A stretch of 64,000 nucleotides of DNA from Flammeovirga yaeyamensis (GTDB lineage Bacteria; Bacteroidota; Bacteroidia; Cytophagales; Flammeovirgaceae). The position numbers and the translations under genes are program-made. The stretch lies in assembly GCF_018736045.1 (NCBI RefSeq), contig NZ_CP076132.1:1225501-1289500 (forward strand), in the 5' to 3' direction. Every line of letters begins with the position of its first letter. Positions within the stretch are counted from its first letter, which is position 1. A model generated the notes under the pieces. It had not been told where the DNA came from. It did no database searches and worked only from the letters and a program-made list of their open reading frames with translations. Shown in pieces: positions 17,012-27,271 of this stretch.

Positions 17012-20000
17012 ATGGAAACTAGAACTAACACAATGATTAAACTTATAAAAACCTATTCATTAACTGTACTAATACTCATAAATTCTATATCATTTGCTCA
17101 GCATACTCAACGATTGCAATTTGAGCATATTGGTAAAAAAAGTAAGTTATCTACGGCATCTGTTACATCAATTCTTCAGGATTCTAAAGGTTTCGTTTGG
17201 TTTGGTACGCACAGCGGATTATTTCGATTTGATGGCTACGATGTTAAGCTTTTCGAACGGCAAACCGATAAAAGTTTAGGGCCAAGTGAAAATATGATTA
17301 CTTCTATGTATGAGGATCATAGTGGAAAAATATGGATCGGCTTATTAAATAATGGATTAAGTATCTACGATCCCGAAACCAATACTTTTAGTCATTTAGC
17401 TGGAGGAAGCGAAGAGCAAAATATTCCTAACAGTTCTTCTGTATTTAAGATAATGGAAGACAAGCAAAACCAAATATGGATAGGAACTGATAATGGCTTC
17501 TCGATATTAAATGAAGATAGAAGTGATTATCAAAAAGTCTTTCCAGAGAAGTACAATAACACTGATCACCACGATGGGAATATATTTGATATTGTCGAAG
17601 ATGAATGGAATAGAGTGTGGATGGCAACAGGAAACCGTACGCTTACGGTCTTCAATAAAATCAATAAAAAATATCAACAAATAGAATACACAGATCTTAA
17701 CTTATCTAATTTTGAAGATAACGATAAGAAGAATCTATGCATATTTCAGGATACCTTACTGTATATTGGAAGTAATAACGGAGGGTTATCAGAATATAAT
17801 TTACTAACAGGAAAATACACCACTTATCTTGCCGGGAATGGAAATAAAGGACCGTCGAGCAATAATATTAGAGATATAATTCAAGTAGATAACGAGCTAT
17901 GGGTAGCTACAGATGGTAAGGGTCTCAATATTTTTGATGTAAAAAATAAAACCTTCAAGGCATACACTCAAGATTCTAATCTAGAGGAATCCTTAAATTC
18001 CGATGTACTTTGGTCGCTGTACAGGGACAGACAGAAAAATGTTTGGTTAGGAACTTACTTGGAAGGGGTAGAAAAGTACGATTCTCAGAAAAACTTCTTT
18101 AGGAGGGTAAGCGCCAACACCTGTAATCCACAATCGTTGCCGAACAAACCTATTTTAAGTATTTATAAAGATACAAAAGGGAGAAAATGGGTAGGAACGG
18201 ATTGGGGCGGTTTGCATCAAATGACAGAAAATGAGGATGTATTTATTCATTATGATGAAAAAGGAAATGAAATTTTCGACAGTGAATCCCAAGAAGTATG
18301 TAAATCGATAGCAGAAGATAAATATGGAAACTTGCTTATCGGTACGTATAGTCAAGGTTTAAATGTTTTTGATATTCAGAATAATAAAGTGAGGAACATC
18401 AAAAATAATGAGAAGAAGTCGCAGCTACCGATCAATCATGTTTGGTCAATCCTTACCGATCAATCAAAAAATACTTGGATCGCCACTTTGGGAGGAGGTA
18501 TTGCAAAATATGACCCTGATAAATATCAAATAGAATCTATTCCACTAAAGTATCATCAATCGGCCCAAAAGCACATCTATAATATTTTCGAAGATTCTAA
18601 ACGAAACATCTGGTTTTGTACCGACGGAGGTGTGGTAGTATATAATTCAGTAAATGATACTTGGGACTATACTCTGATGGAAGACCTGATAGCTGAAAAC
18701 CGTGGGTTTAGTTATGTGAGAGCAGTTGTTGAAGATAATTTTAGGAGAATATGGATTGCCACAACAGGAGGTTTGTTGATGTACAAGCCAGAAACAAAGT
18801 CATTTAGAGTATTTGATAGTAAAGACAATATTCCTGAACTCCCATTATTAGATCTGACTATTGATAGTAGAGGAAACTTGATCTTCATTTCGAAGAAATA
18901 TATCTCGAAAATGTTTTTGGATACTTTTAAGGTGGTCAGTAATTATGTTGACAATAACTCTTTTAATTATGGAGCGATCATTCATATTGATAAAGATGAA
19001 ATTGGTATTGGAGGGACAAAAGGGATCACTTATTTCAATCCGGATAATCTAAAAGAAAATGAAGACGTTCCGCCAGTGTATATCACAGATATCGAAGTAT
19101 TGGACAATGAGGCATCTTCCAACAACAAAAACAAATTGCATATAGAGTCGATTTCGAAAAAGAAAAGTATTGTATTGGATAAAGATCAATCGACTATCAA
19201 TATCAAATTTAGCTGTATTAATTATTCAGAGACAGAACGAAATAAATATACTTACAAGCTGGAAGGGTTAGATAAAGATTGGAGTCCTGTTTCTGACGCT
19301 AGGGTAGCGACTTACAGTAATCTTCCTCCGGGGGAATATACTTTTAAGGTAAAAGCAGCCAATAATCATAATGTATGGAATAAGGAAGGAGCAGAAGTAG
19401 AACTGATTGTAAAAGCCCCTTATTGGCAAACAGTCTGGTTTAAGATGGTGCTATTCTTATTGTCTTTGGTGTTCCTTTATTTCTTGCAAAAAAACCGAGC
19501 TTCTTATATCCGAAAGCAATATATAGTGGATAAAATGAAAGCGGAAAGAGAAAAAGTAGAGGTTCAGAATCAGCAATTGGAATTGGAGTTAAAGAAAACG
19601 AAATCAGAACTGGAGAACATCACTTTAAATCATCTGCATAAAAACCAAAGTATTCAGCAGCTGCAGACTCGTTTGGTAGAAATCTCCAGTGACATGAGCA
19701 CAACAGATAGAAGAAAAGTAAAGACTTTGGTAAAAGAGCTCAATAAGGATTCTGAAAACCAAGAATACTGGGATACATTCGAGCACCAGTTTAATAAATC
19801 GCACGATAACTTTTTGGAGAGAATGCAAGAGGAGTTCCCAGAGTTAAGTAAGCGCGAACTTAGAATATGTGCTTATTTAAGAATGGACTTAGCGAATCAA
19901 GAAATAGCTACTTTAATGAATGTTAGTGTTCGAACATTGGAGACTGCCCGCTATAGAATTAGAAAAAAGATGGGGATTCAGAATAGGAAATCCTTAACGA

Positions 20001-20020
20001 AGATAATTTCCAGGTATTGA
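17012..20020 (+). CDS. membrane-anchored beta-propeller/Y_Y_Y sensor with LuxR-type DNA-binding domain
   Basis: A 1002-residue one-component regulator. A signal or anchor segment (about 8-28) precedes roughly a dozen Reg_prop propeller blades (repeated W-G-T/L-x-x-G-L and W-I-G/A patterns, about 35-690). A Y_Y_Y domain follows (YTYKLEGLDKDW..., about 735-800), then one membrane helix (about 807-829), a coiled coil (about 835-890) and a C-terminal LuxR/GerE helix-turn-helix (KRELRICAYLRMDLANQEIA, about 945-1000). The periplasmic part resembles hybrid two-component systems of polysaccharide loci, but the kinase, receiver and AraC parts are missing. DNA binding would therefore be coupled directly to ligand binding across the membrane. 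Its place in the locus suggests it controls the flanking genes. Confidence 0.85.
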   Translation: METRTNTMIKLIKTYSLTVLILINSISFAQHTQRLQFEHIGKKSKLSTASVTSILQDSKGFVWFGTHSGLFRFDGYDVKLFERQTDKSLGPSENMITSMYEDHSGKIWIGLLNNGLSIYDPETNTFSHLAGGSEEQNIPNSSSVFKIMEDKQNQIWIGTDNGFSILNEDRSDYQKVFPEKYNNTDHHDGNIFDIVEDEWNRVWMATGNRTLTVFNKINKKYQQIEYTDLNLSNFEDNDKKNLCIFQDTLLYIGSNNGGLSEYNLLTGKYTTYLAGNGNKGPSSNNIRDIIQVDNELWVATDGKGLNIFDVKNKTFKAYTQDSNLEESLNSDVLWSLYRDRQKNVWLGTYLEGVEKYDSQKNFFRRVSANTCNPQSLPNKPILSIYKDTKGRKWVGTDWGGLHQMTENEDVFIHYDEKGNEIFDSESQEVCKSIAEDKYGNLLIGTYSQGLNVFDIQNNKVRNIKNNEKKSQLPINHVWSILTDQSKNTWIATLGGGIAKYDPDKYQIESIPLKYHQSAQKHIYNIFEDSKRNIWFCTDGGVVVYNSVNDTWDYTLMEDLIAENRGFSYVRAVVEDNFRRIWIATTGGLLMYKPETKSFRVFDSKDNIPELPLLDLTIDSRGNLIFISKKYISKMFLDTFKVVSNYVDNNSFNYGAIIHIDKDEIGIGGTKGITYFNPDNLKENEDVPPVYITDIEVLDNEASSNNKNKLHIESISKKKSIVLDKDQSTINIKFSCINYSETERNKYTYKLEGLDKDWSPVSDARVATYSNLPPGEYTFKVKAANNHNVWNKEGAEVELIVKAPYWQTVWFKMVLFLLSLVFLYFLQKNRASYIRKQYIVDKMKAEREKVEVQNQQLELELKKTKSELENITLNHLHKNQSIQQLQTRLVEISSDMSTTDRRKVKTLVKELNKDSENQEYWDTFEHQFNKSHDNFLERMQEEFPELSKRELRICAYLRMDLANQEIATLMNVSVRTLETARYRIRKKMGIQNRKSLTKIISRY

Positions 20021-20059
20021 AAATGGCTCAGTAATAAATTAAATTCCTGGAAAGATTAT

Positions 20060-20092
20060 AGAGAGTACAAGCAATTGTGCTCTCTTTTTTTT
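20060..20092 (+). terminator. intrinsic terminator after the regulator
   Basis: AGAGAGTACAA pairs with TTGTGCTCTCT and runs into eight Ts, a strong plus-strand terminator. Confidence 0.85.
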
Positions 20093-20444
20093 AAGTGATA
20101 GATTTAGCAATTAATTCAAAAAAAATATCAAGAAAATAAGGGGAATGTAAAAAGGAAACAATAGGATAAACAGAAGTAGAAAAAATTAAATCTAAATCAA
20201 AGTATTTAATATCGTTATTTCTTTTACGACATCAACTCAGAATAATACTACATTTTTTCATCTTTCGTAAATAAATCGTCGATTCTGTTGAATAAACAAA
20301 GATTTCATCTCTACATTGCAATACGTTTTTGAGAGAACAAGACATCTAAACAACGAATAAATTAGCTATTCTAAAACCAAACTATTGGATGCTCAAAAAC
20401 GGATTTTTAAGAAATGAAAGTATGGAGTGAAGTATAAACTGATA
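20093..20444 (+). other. promoter region of the symporter-GH94 unit
   Basis: About 350 bp without a gene. A TTG (20288-20290), 21 bp, then TACATTG (20312-20318) is a fair Bacteroidota-type promoter. An AATCG-T-CGATT palindrome lies just upstream at about 20276-20286 and could be an operator. Both are weak calls. Confidence 0.35.
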
Positions 20445-22067
20445 ATGCAAAGTAAGTTAACAATAAAAGAAAAAATTGGGTATGCTTTAGGAGATGGGGC
20501 AGCAAACATTGCATGGAGAGGTGTGGCCACCTTTCTATTAATATTTTATACCGATGTTTTTGGTTTTGCACCCGCTGTAGTAGGAGTATTAATGCTTGTC
20601 GCTAGATTTAGTGATGGTATTAGTGATATTCTTATGGGTGTAGTTGGAGATCGAACAAAATCTAAATATGGTAAATTTAGGCCTTGGATTTTGTGGACTG
20701 CCTTTCCTTTAGGAATCATCCTAGCACTTTTATTTACTACTCCAGATTTATCAGAAAATGGTAAGCTTATCTATGCTTATGTGACCTATATATTGTTCAC
20801 TTTAATCTACACTGCTAATAATATTCCTTATGGTGCTTTAATGGCAGTAATGACGGGAGACGATAGAGAAAGAACAAGTATAGGATCTTTTAGAATGGTC
20901 GGAGCTTTTGCTGGCGGGATGATTGTTCAAGGGGCTTTACTGTATTTGGTAATGTCTTTCGGGAGTATAAATCCAGAGATGCAATTGGTAAGATTAAGTG
21001 ATGAGACCTATAAGTTGAATATCGTTTCTACGGAAACTGTAGAAAATGCCTTACTAAAAACAGAAGATGGAATTGCCCAATTTAAGCTAGCTGATAAAAA
21101 AGACGATATTCCAACGGAGAGCAAGAGTTTTTCGATGGTGGAGGGAGAAGAATATCATCTGATTGTCTACGGAGTGAAAAACTTAGGGAAAGAGGATGTT
21201 ATTCTTATCAATCAGAAAAAAGGGTACAGCTATTCGATCTATGTTATGTCCCTGTTTTTATCACTTTTTATGTTGATCACTTTTGCATCGACAAAAGAAA
21301 GAGTGGTTCCAGATAAAAAACAGAAGACCAATCTAAAACAGGATTTAAAAGATCTTATTCATAATAAGCCATGGTTAGTTCTACTTTCTATTGGGTTATT
21401 GTTCAATATTTATAATTCCATCAAACAAGGAATAGTGGTGATTTATTTTACCCACTTTCTGAAAGATCAGTTGTTAGCATCTTCTTATATGGTAGGGTTA
21501 ACATTGGCTTCTATTGTTGGAGCAATGATTACTTCTTTCTTAAGCGACCGATTCGGTAAAAAGAAACTTTTTATTGCAGCACTGATAATATCTGGAATTG
21601 TCAACGCATTAATCTACTTCTGTACAAAAACAGATGTGATAGGAATATTTATACTAGGAATTATTTCGGAGTTGGCAGCAGCAATATTCCCTACGTTGTT
21701 CTTTACAATGCTCGGAGATGCAGCAGATTATTCTGAATATAAAAATGGTAGAAGAGCGACAGGTTTAGTGTATTCGGCAGGGTCTTTTGCCACCAAGTTT
21801 GGTGGAGGTATAGCCGCGAGTATCATAGGTATTGTATTGGGGATGTACCATTACGATGGTCAAAATCAAGTAGCTATAGAGGAAGCGGTTCCTGGAATTA
21901 TTATGCTGATGAGTTGGGTTCCTGCAGTAATTGCCCTTATTGCAGCACTTTTGATGGTTTACTATCCTCTTAATGATCAAAAATTAAGAGAAATCACCTT
22001 GGAACTTCAGGAAAAAAGGAATGGAATCGATCGCTCAGAGATGTTAGAAGATAAAGCAATTATTTAA
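20445..22067 (+). CDS. GPH-family (MelB-like) sugar:cation symporter with a periplasmic insert
   Basis: A 540-residue major-facilitator transporter of the glycoside-pentoside-hexuronide group. The N-terminal GYALGDGAANIAWRG and the FSDGISDILMGVVGDRTKSK loop, with the sodium/proton-site aspartates, are typical, as is the second-half ARATGLVYS-like stretch. Family members have about 450 residues. Here some 70 extra hydrophilic residues sit between helices 5 and 6 (about 173-256), on the predicted periplasmic side. I start at ATG 20445; a GTG 18 bp upstream would add six residues. It is followed 23 bp later by GH94, so it most likely imports the disaccharide that GH94 cleaves. Confidence 0.88.
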   Translation: MQSKLTIKEKIGYALGDGAANIAWRGVATFLLIFYTDVFGFAPAVVGVLMLVARFSDGISDILMGVVGDRTKSKYGKFRPWILWTAFPLGIILALLFTTPDLSENGKLIYAYVTYILFTLIYTANNIPYGALMAVMTGDDRERTSIGSFRMVGAFAGGMIVQGALLYLVMSFGSINPEMQLVRLSDETYKLNIVSTETVENALLKTEDGIAQFKLADKKDDIPTESKSFSMVEGEEYHLIVYGVKNLGKEDVILINQKKGYSYSIYVMSLFLSLFMLITFASTKERVVPDKKQKTNLKQDLKDLIHNKPWLVLLSIGLLFNIYNSIKQGIVVIYFTHFLKDQLLASSYMVGLTLASIVGAMITSFLSDRFGKKKLFIAALIISGIVNALIYFCTKTDVIGIFILGIISELAAAIFPTLFFTMLGDAADYSEYKNGRRATGLVYSAGSFATKFGGGIAASIIGIVLGMYHYDGQNQVAIEEAVPGIIMLMSWVPAVIALIAALLMVYYPLNDQKLREITLELQEKRNGIDRSEMLEDKAII

Positions 22068-22090
22068 GAAAAAATTAAACGATAAATAAA

Positions 22091-24526
22091 ATGAAATACG
22101 GATTTTTTGATGATGAAGCAAAGGAATATGTGATACAAGATCCTAAGACGCCTTTTCCATGGATTAACTATCTAGGAAACGACGATTTCTTCTCACTAAT
22201 TTCGAATACAGCAGGAGGATATTCATTTTATAAAGATGCTAAGTTTAGAAGGCTAAATAGGTACAGATACAATAATGTACCTATGGATAATGGAGGACGA
22301 TATTTTTATATCAACGATGGAGAATCGATATGGTCTCCAGGATGGAAGCCTGTAAAAACAGCTTTAGAAGAATACGAATGTAGACATGGGTTGAGCTACA
22401 CAAAAATAAAAGGCAAAAAGAACAATTTGTCGGCAGAGGTGACCTTTTTTGTTCCACTTGGTAGTTGGGTTGAGATACAAAAAATGGTATTAAAAAATAA
22501 TGGAGACCAAGCCAAAAGTTTCAAACTGTTTTCCTATAACGAATGGTGTTTGTGGAATGCAGAAGACGATCAAAATAACTTGCAAAGAAATCTATCAACA
22601 GGGGAGATAGAGATCAAGGATTCTACAATTTATCATAAAACAGAGTATAAAGAGAGAAGAAATCACTTCGCTTTTTATCATGTGAATGATTCCATTGATG
22701 GATACGATACAGATAGAGAATCATTTGTAGGCCTATACAACGAGTTATCATCGCCGGAAGTAGTAGTTAGTGGCGAAGCGTCTAATTCAGAAGCACATGG
22801 ATGGTCTCCAATAGCCTCTCATTATAAAGAAATTACGCTTCAGCCGGGAGAGCAAAAAGAGTTGATTTTCCTATTGGGTTATGTAGAGAATGAAGAAGAT
22901 AAGAAGTGGGAAAGCAAAGGTGTAATTAACAAAGAAAAGTCGGACCAACTTATTGAGAAATTCAATACAGTGGAAAAAGTGGATCAGGCATTTAAAGAAC
23001 TGGCAGCTTATTGGGAAAACTTATTATCGGTGATTTCTATTGATCATGATGACGATAAGTTAAGCAGAATGGTGAATATCTGGAACCAATATCAATGTAT
23101 GGTTACCTTTAATATGTCGAGATCTGCTTCTTTCTTTGAAGTGGGTATCGGTAGAGGTATGGGCTTTAGAGATTCCAATCAGGATTTGATAGGGTTTGTA
23201 CATCAAGTGCCGGAAAAAGCAAGACAACGTATTATTGATATTGCTTCCACTCAATTCCCAGACGGTAGCTGTTATCATCAGTACCAACCGTTAACCAAAA
23301 GAGGTAATGACGCTATCGGAGGTGGATTTAACGATGACCCTATGTGGTTGATATTGGGAACAATTAGCTACATCAAAGAGTCGGGGGATTTTACAATTCT
23401 AGACGAAATGGTGCCATTTGATAATGACCCATCACTTGCACAAACACTCTTCGATCATTTAAGAATATCTTTTGATCATGTCATCAATAATTTAGGACCA
23501 AACGGACTTCCATTAATTGGTAGAGCGGATTGGAATGATTGCCTTAACCTGAATTGCTTCTCGAATGATCCTAATGAGTCTTTCCAAACAACAGAAAACA
23601 ATACAGAAGGTTCCAAAGCAGAATCTTTGATGATAGCCGGTTTATTTGTGGTCTATGGAAACGATTATGTGGAACTGTGTGAGGTACTTGGTAAAGAAGA
23701 GGAAGTAGAAAGGGCGAAAGGACATGTAGCTCAGATGAAGGAAGCAGTGAAGCAAAAAGGTTGGGATGGAGAATGGTTCTTAAGAGCGTACGATTTCTAT
23801 GGCAATAAAGTAGGATCTGATGAAAACGAGGAAGGGAAAATCTTTATAGAATCTCAGGGATGGTGTTCTATGGCCGAAATTGGTCTTGAAGAAGGTTTGG
23901 TGAAAAAGTCGTTGGATAGTGTGAAAGAACGATTGGACACTCCTTATGGTATTGTGTTGAACAATCCTGCATTTACAGAATATAAAATAGAGTACGGTGA
24001 GATATCTACGTATCCAAAAGGCTATAAAGAAAATGCAGGTATTTTCTGTCATAATAATCCTTGGATTATGATTGCCGAAACTAAAATTGGTAGAGGTAAT
24101 CAGGCTTGGGATTATTATAAGAAAATTAGCCCAGCATATTTAGAAGATATTCAGAAATTACACAAAGTAGAACCCTATGTGTATTGTCAGATGATTGCAG
24201 GGAAAGATGCATATATACCTGGGGAAGGGAAAAACTCTTGGTTATCAGGAACAGCTGCTTGGAACTTTTATGCAGTAGTTCACTATATCTTAGGTATCCA
24301 GCCAGATTATTATGGTTTAAGAGTAGATCCATGTATTCCATCAGATTGGAAAGAATATACAGTAAATAGAAAATTTAGAGGAAGTGATTATGAAATCACA
24401 ATAAAAAATCCGAATCAAATTGAAAAAGGTCATGTGACTTTATCAGTAAACGGAGAAGAAATAGTTGGAAACTTAATTCCATTCAAACAGGGCAGAAAGT
24501 ACAAGGTTATTGCAACTATCAGTTAA
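22091..24526 (+). CDS. GH94 cellobiose phosphorylase-like enzyme
   Basis: An 811-residue cytoplasmic enzyme with no signal peptide. GH94 phosphorylases split a beta-linked disaccharide with inorganic phosphate, giving alpha-glucose-1-phosphate and glucose, which saves ATP. The N-terminal beta-sandwich (MKYGFFDD...), the central [15 protein letters not shown] motif and the catalytic [13 protein letters not shown] motif (D483 the likely general acid) match cellobiose phosphorylases, and so does the total length. Laminaribiose phosphorylase is the main alternative, since specificity in GH94 is hard to read from sequence. It pairs with the symporter directly upstream and supplies phosphorylated sugar to central metabolism. 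Confidence 0.92.
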   Translation: MKYGFFDDEAKEYVIQDPKTPFPWINYLGNDDFFSLISNTAGGYSFYKDAKFRRLNRYRYNNVPMDNGGRYFYINDGESIWSPGWKPVKTALEEYECRHGLSYTKIKGKKNNLSAEVTFFVPLGSWVEIQKMVLKNNGDQAKSFKLFSYNEWCLWNAEDDQNNLQRNLSTGEIEIKDSTIYHKTEYKERRNHFAFYHVNDSIDGYDTDRESFVGLYNELSSPEVVVSGEASNSEAHGWSPIASHYKEITLQPGEQKELIFLLGYVENEEDKKWESKGVINKEKSDQLIEKFNTVEKVDQAFKELAAYWENLLSVISIDHDDDKLSRMVNIWNQYQCMVTFNMSRSASFFEVGIGRGMGFRDSNQDLIGFVHQVPEKARQRIIDIASTQFPDGSCYHQYQPLTKRGNDAIGGGFNDDPMWLILGTISYIKESGDFTILDEMVPFDNDPSLAQTLFDHLRISFDHVINNLGPNGLPLIGRADWNDCLNLNCFSNDPNESFQTTENNTEGSKAESLMIAGLFVVYGNDYVELCEVLGKEEEVERAKGHVAQMKEAVKQKGWDGEWFLRAYDFYGNKVGSDENEEGKIFIESQGWCSMAEIGLEEGLVKKSLDSVKERLDTPYGIVLNNPAFTEYKIEYGEISTYPKGYKENAGIFCHNNPWIMIAETKIGRGNQAWDYYKKISPAYLEDIQKLHKVEPYVYCQMIAGKDAYIPGEGKNSWLSGTAAWNFYAVVHYILGIQPDYYGLRVDPCIPSDWKEYTVNRKFRGSDYEITIKNPNQIEKGHVTLSVNGEEIVGNLIPFKQGRKYKVIATIS

Positions 24527-24580
24527 AGGACAAACATTGTAAGAGGATTACTTATTCTATTTCAATGGTTTATGAATTGG

Positions 24581-24617
24581 AGCACTAATACAATATTTGT
24601 TATTAGTGCTTTTTTAT
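24581..24617 (+). terminator. intrinsic terminator after GH94
   Basis: AGCACTAATA/TATTAGTGCT, a perfect 10-bp stem with a 10-nt loop and six Ts, closes the carbohydrate locus. Confidence 0.9.
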
Positions 24618-24687
24618 TGTGGTCAAATAGTGGATTTATATTCTAATTTTATGTAGATTAGACACTTATAATTACCAACCCTGCTAT

Positions 24688-25200
24688 ATGTCAACTTTTA
24701 ACACCTCCCGTAAGTTGCGTAAGAAGTTCATTGCTCTTTTAAGCTCTCTCAGTTTAGAAGAATTAAACTATGTTCCAGAAGGTTTTAATAACAATATTAT
24801 CTGGAATTTTGGACACTGTATCGTAACACACCAACAACTATGTTATTCATTATCGGGCGTTACACCGCCTATCGATGCAAAATGGATCAATCTATTTAAA
24901 AAAGGAACGGCTCCTCACCGTGACTTTACACAAGAAGAAGTCGACGAACTAAAAGTACTCGCCCTTCAATTACTCGAAAAATTAGATGCTGATAAGGTAG
25001 AAGGAATCTTCAAGAAGTATAATAAATACGTATCGGCATTAGGAGTAACAATCACAAACATTTCCGAAGCAATTGTGTTTAATAACGTGCATGAAGGCGT
25101 TCATATCGGTTATGCTATGAGCATGAAACATGTTATAGAATATCAAAAAAGACAATGGCAAGCGGAAGAACAGACAAGACAGATGGCTATCGCCCAATAA
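24688..25200 (+). CDS. DinB/YfiT-like putative metal-dependent protein
   Basis: A 170-residue four-helix-bundle protein of the DinB-like superfamily. The putative metal-binding histidines lie where the family has them: H43 and H48 in WNFGHCIVTHQQL and H135/H139 in NVHEGVHIGY. Members include thiol-S-transferases and many uncharacterised damage- or stress-linked proteins, so the reaction is not known. This DinB family is unrelated to DNA polymerase IV. Its last 46 bp overlap the start of the Rof-like gene in another frame, suggesting coupled translation. Confidence 0.8.
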   Translation: MSTFNTSRKLRKKFIALLSSLSLEELNYVPEGFNNNIIWNFGHCIVTHQQLCYSLSGVTPPIDAKWINLFKKGTAPHRDFTQEEVDELKVLALQLLEKLDADKVEGIFKKYNKYVSALGVTITNISEAIVFNNVHEGVHIGYAMSMKHVIEYQKRQWQAEEQTRQMAIAQ

Positions 25201-25388
25201 GTTGCACCACTTATGATCATTACGAAATTTGGGCTATGAGAAAAACACTACTTTCTATCAGTTATGGAAATAAACAAGAAACTACTCGAATCGTAACTTT
25301 AAAAGTTGTCGATGGAGTGGAATATGCCGTATTAGAAAATGGTGATGATGTGAGATTAGATCTAATTCAAGAGGTACTAGAAGCGTAA
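25155..25388 (+). CDS. Rof-like (putative Rho-binding antiterminator) small protein
   Basis: A 77-residue protein that starts inside the DinB-like gene and overlaps it by 46 bp. After a short lead it reads YRPISCTTYDHYEIWAMRK, then a small beta-barrel-like stretch ending NGDDVRLDLIQEV. That pattern (PI-x-C-x-x-YDH near the start, IRLD-x-I at the end) is the Rof/YaeO family, whose E. coli member binds Rho and inhibits termination. An internal ATG at 25236 would remove the conserved front part, so the upstream start is preferred. Its 3' end overlaps the convergent phosphatase gene by 12 bp. The function is inferred from pattern only. Confidence 0.65.
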   Translation: MASGRTDKTDGYRPISCTTYDHYEIWAMRKTLLSISYGNKQETTRIVTLKVVDGVEYAVLENGDDVRLDLIQEVLEA

Positions 25389-26855
25389 GCCCATCACGAG
25401 TACATCATCAATTTGGAAGGAAGTTTCTACAGAAGAGGCTTCCTTCCATTGTTTAAACTCTTCCTCAAGCATAAGTTGTTGTGTTTTACAATCCTTATTG
25501 GCAATGTTGGATAATAATGTACGGAAACGAATCGATTTGTATTTTTTATTGTATTTGCCACCAAACTGATCTTCATATCCATCGGAATACAAATACACCA
25601 TCATCCCTTTTTTGATCTCAATTGTATAGTTCTCACATTTATTTTCAACTCCGAAAAAATTACCAATATAATAACGTCCTCCTTTTATAAAGTATTCGTC
25701 TTCCTTATCAACAATTAGAATGGGTGATTTAGCACCTGCAAAAGTGATGGTATTATCGTTGGGATCAAGTGGTATCCTTAAAATAGATATAGCCATACCA
25801 TCTCTGGAATATAGGTGATCTTTATCGTAATTAAGATTACTCAATTCATCATGAAGTCTCTCAATAATCTGTTTTGGATTATGAATGTTCTTCTGATTGA
25901 CGATTTTATCTAATAGAGAAACACCCAGCATACTCATTAATGCCCCCGGAACCCCATGTCCAGTACTGTCGCCGCAAACAATAATCTGATATTGCCCCAT
26001 AGCAAATCCTTTCCAATAAAAGTCGCCACTCACTTGTTGCTTGGGCTTGTTGAAAATAAATAAATTCTCTACTCGAGAAATATTGTTTACTTCAAAATGT
26101 GGTAGAAAAGTTTTCTGTATGTTAGAAGCATAGTTGATGCTTTCCTTTATTTCATAATACTGACTACTTAAAAGGTCTTTTTGCTTTTCAATTTGTTTAT
26201 TTTTGGTTGATAGTTCTTTATTCTGAAGTAAGGATACTTGATACAGTTCTTTATTTTTATTTCGTTCTGAAATGAGCATTTGTCTTTGTATAAATGCCCT
26301 GTGCTCAATTCTATACTTTATTATTGTAATAAGTAAAATCGTGATGTTTATGACAATAAAGTTATTGATAAGTGGGGAGACGACGAGTAAGTTATAATTG
26401 TACTCAAGTAGATAACAAAAAGGGATTAATCCACCGAGTACGATGCTAATCATTACGATAGGAGGGATAACAGAATATAGAAGAACGCTTAAGGTAACTG
26501 CAGATATGATGTATAAACCGGAATCGAAAGATTTATGTCCATAAGCCAAGTAAGTGATGCCAAACAAACCATATATAATGGATGTGATCCCAATAGTATA
26601 AAGATATTGCCAATTTTTTGATGTGGAATTTTTATACTTTGGATAAAAGCGAAGCCCAATAATTAAAAAAGAGAATAAAATAGAAGGAACCCTCATAGCA
26701 GTGAAGTTGAGTGGTTGTATTTCTTTAAACATGGTGTAATCGGCCACGACAAAGTAAGAAATGATCAACAAGTAAAATCCAAAGAAGTAAGGCGAAGCAA
26801 ATCTTATTTTACGAATTTGTTCGTTGGTAAAGTTGTTATAGTCAATGTTTTGCAC
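25377..26855 (-). CDS. membrane-bound SpoIIE/RsbU-type PP2C serine phosphatase
   Basis: A 492-residue signalling protein. About six membrane helices occupy residues 22-190, a coiled coil follows at about 195-235 (NKELSTKNKQIEKQKDLL), and the C-terminal PP2C-type SpoIIE domain spans about 270-490. The metal-binding parts VSGDFYWKG, CGDSTGHGVPGALMSM and YSDGYEDQFGG are all intact, so it should be an active phosphatase. Such proteins usually dephosphorylate an anti-sigma-factor antagonist in partner switching, but no antagonist or anti-sigma gene lies nearby. The membrane domain presumably senses a signal; which one is unknown. Confidence 0.87.
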   Translation of the reverse strand: MQNIDYNNFTNEQIRKIRFASPYFFGFYLLIISYFVVADYTMFKEIQPLNFTAMRVPSILFSFLIIGLRFYPKYKNSTSKNWQYLYTIGITSIIYGLFGITYLAYGHKSFDSGLYIISAVTLSVLLYSVIPPIVMISIVLGGLIPFCYLLEYNYNLLVVSPLINNFIVINITILLITIIKYRIEHRAFIQRQMLISERNKNKELYQVSLLQNKELSTKNKQIEKQKDLLSSQYYEIKESINYASNIQKTFLPHFEVNNISRVENLFIFNKPKQQVSGDFYWKGFAMGQYQIIVCGDSTGHGVPGALMSMLGVSLLDKIVNQKNIHNPKQIIERLHDELSNLNYDKDHLYSRDGMAISILRIPLDPNDNTITFAGAKSPILIVDKEDEYFIKGGRYYIGNFFGVENKCENYTIEIKKGMMVYLYSDGYEDQFGGKYNKKYKSIRFRTLLSNIANKDCKTQQLMLEEEFKQWKEASSVETSFQIDDVLVMGLRF

Positions 26856-26968
26856 GGTTGTTTATAAGTAAAAATAAAATAGATCACTTTAATTACAATG
26901 ATAAGCGAATAGAGGATTGTCTAGAAAATAGTTTACAGTGAATAGGCAGGTGAAATAATTAGTAAAGT

Positions 26969-27271
26969 TTATTTCCTACCCGTCATTCTTCTGAACATTC
27001 GCTTTTCAAATTCCCAGAAAAAGCGAAACTGTCCTAAAAGTGTACCCCAAATTAATAAAAGTACTTGATAACAAGGCAAACCAATAAAGAAAAATGCAGC
27101 AATTCTAACCCAAATAGATGAAGTGGAATCAATTCCAAAAATGGGGTAAACATAAGGCTTTACAGTGTACATAAATGTAGTACCCGTTAACGCAAACACT
27201 AGGAGTATGACTACAACACTCCAATTGCTTTTTACGCCCCAACGAGTTTTTAATTTATCTATAAAGCTCAT
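26969..27271 (-). CDS. small two-helix membrane protein, Bacteroidota-type (DUF6787-like)
   Basis: A 100-residue protein with membrane helices at about 19-38 and 55-80 and a basic C-terminal tail (FEKRMFRRMTGRK). The opening MSFIDKLKTRWGVKSNWSVV matches my memory of a conserved uncharacterised Bacteroidota family, DUF6787. Function is unknown. It lies 113 bp downstream of the SpoIIE phosphatase start on the same strand and is separated from lepA by a gene-free region. Confidence 0.72.
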   Translation of the reverse strand: MSFIDKLKTRWGVKSNWSVVVILLVFALTGTTFMYTVKPYVYPIFGIDSTSSIWVRIAAFFFIGLPCYQVLLLIWGTLLGQFRFFWEFEKRMFRRMTGRK

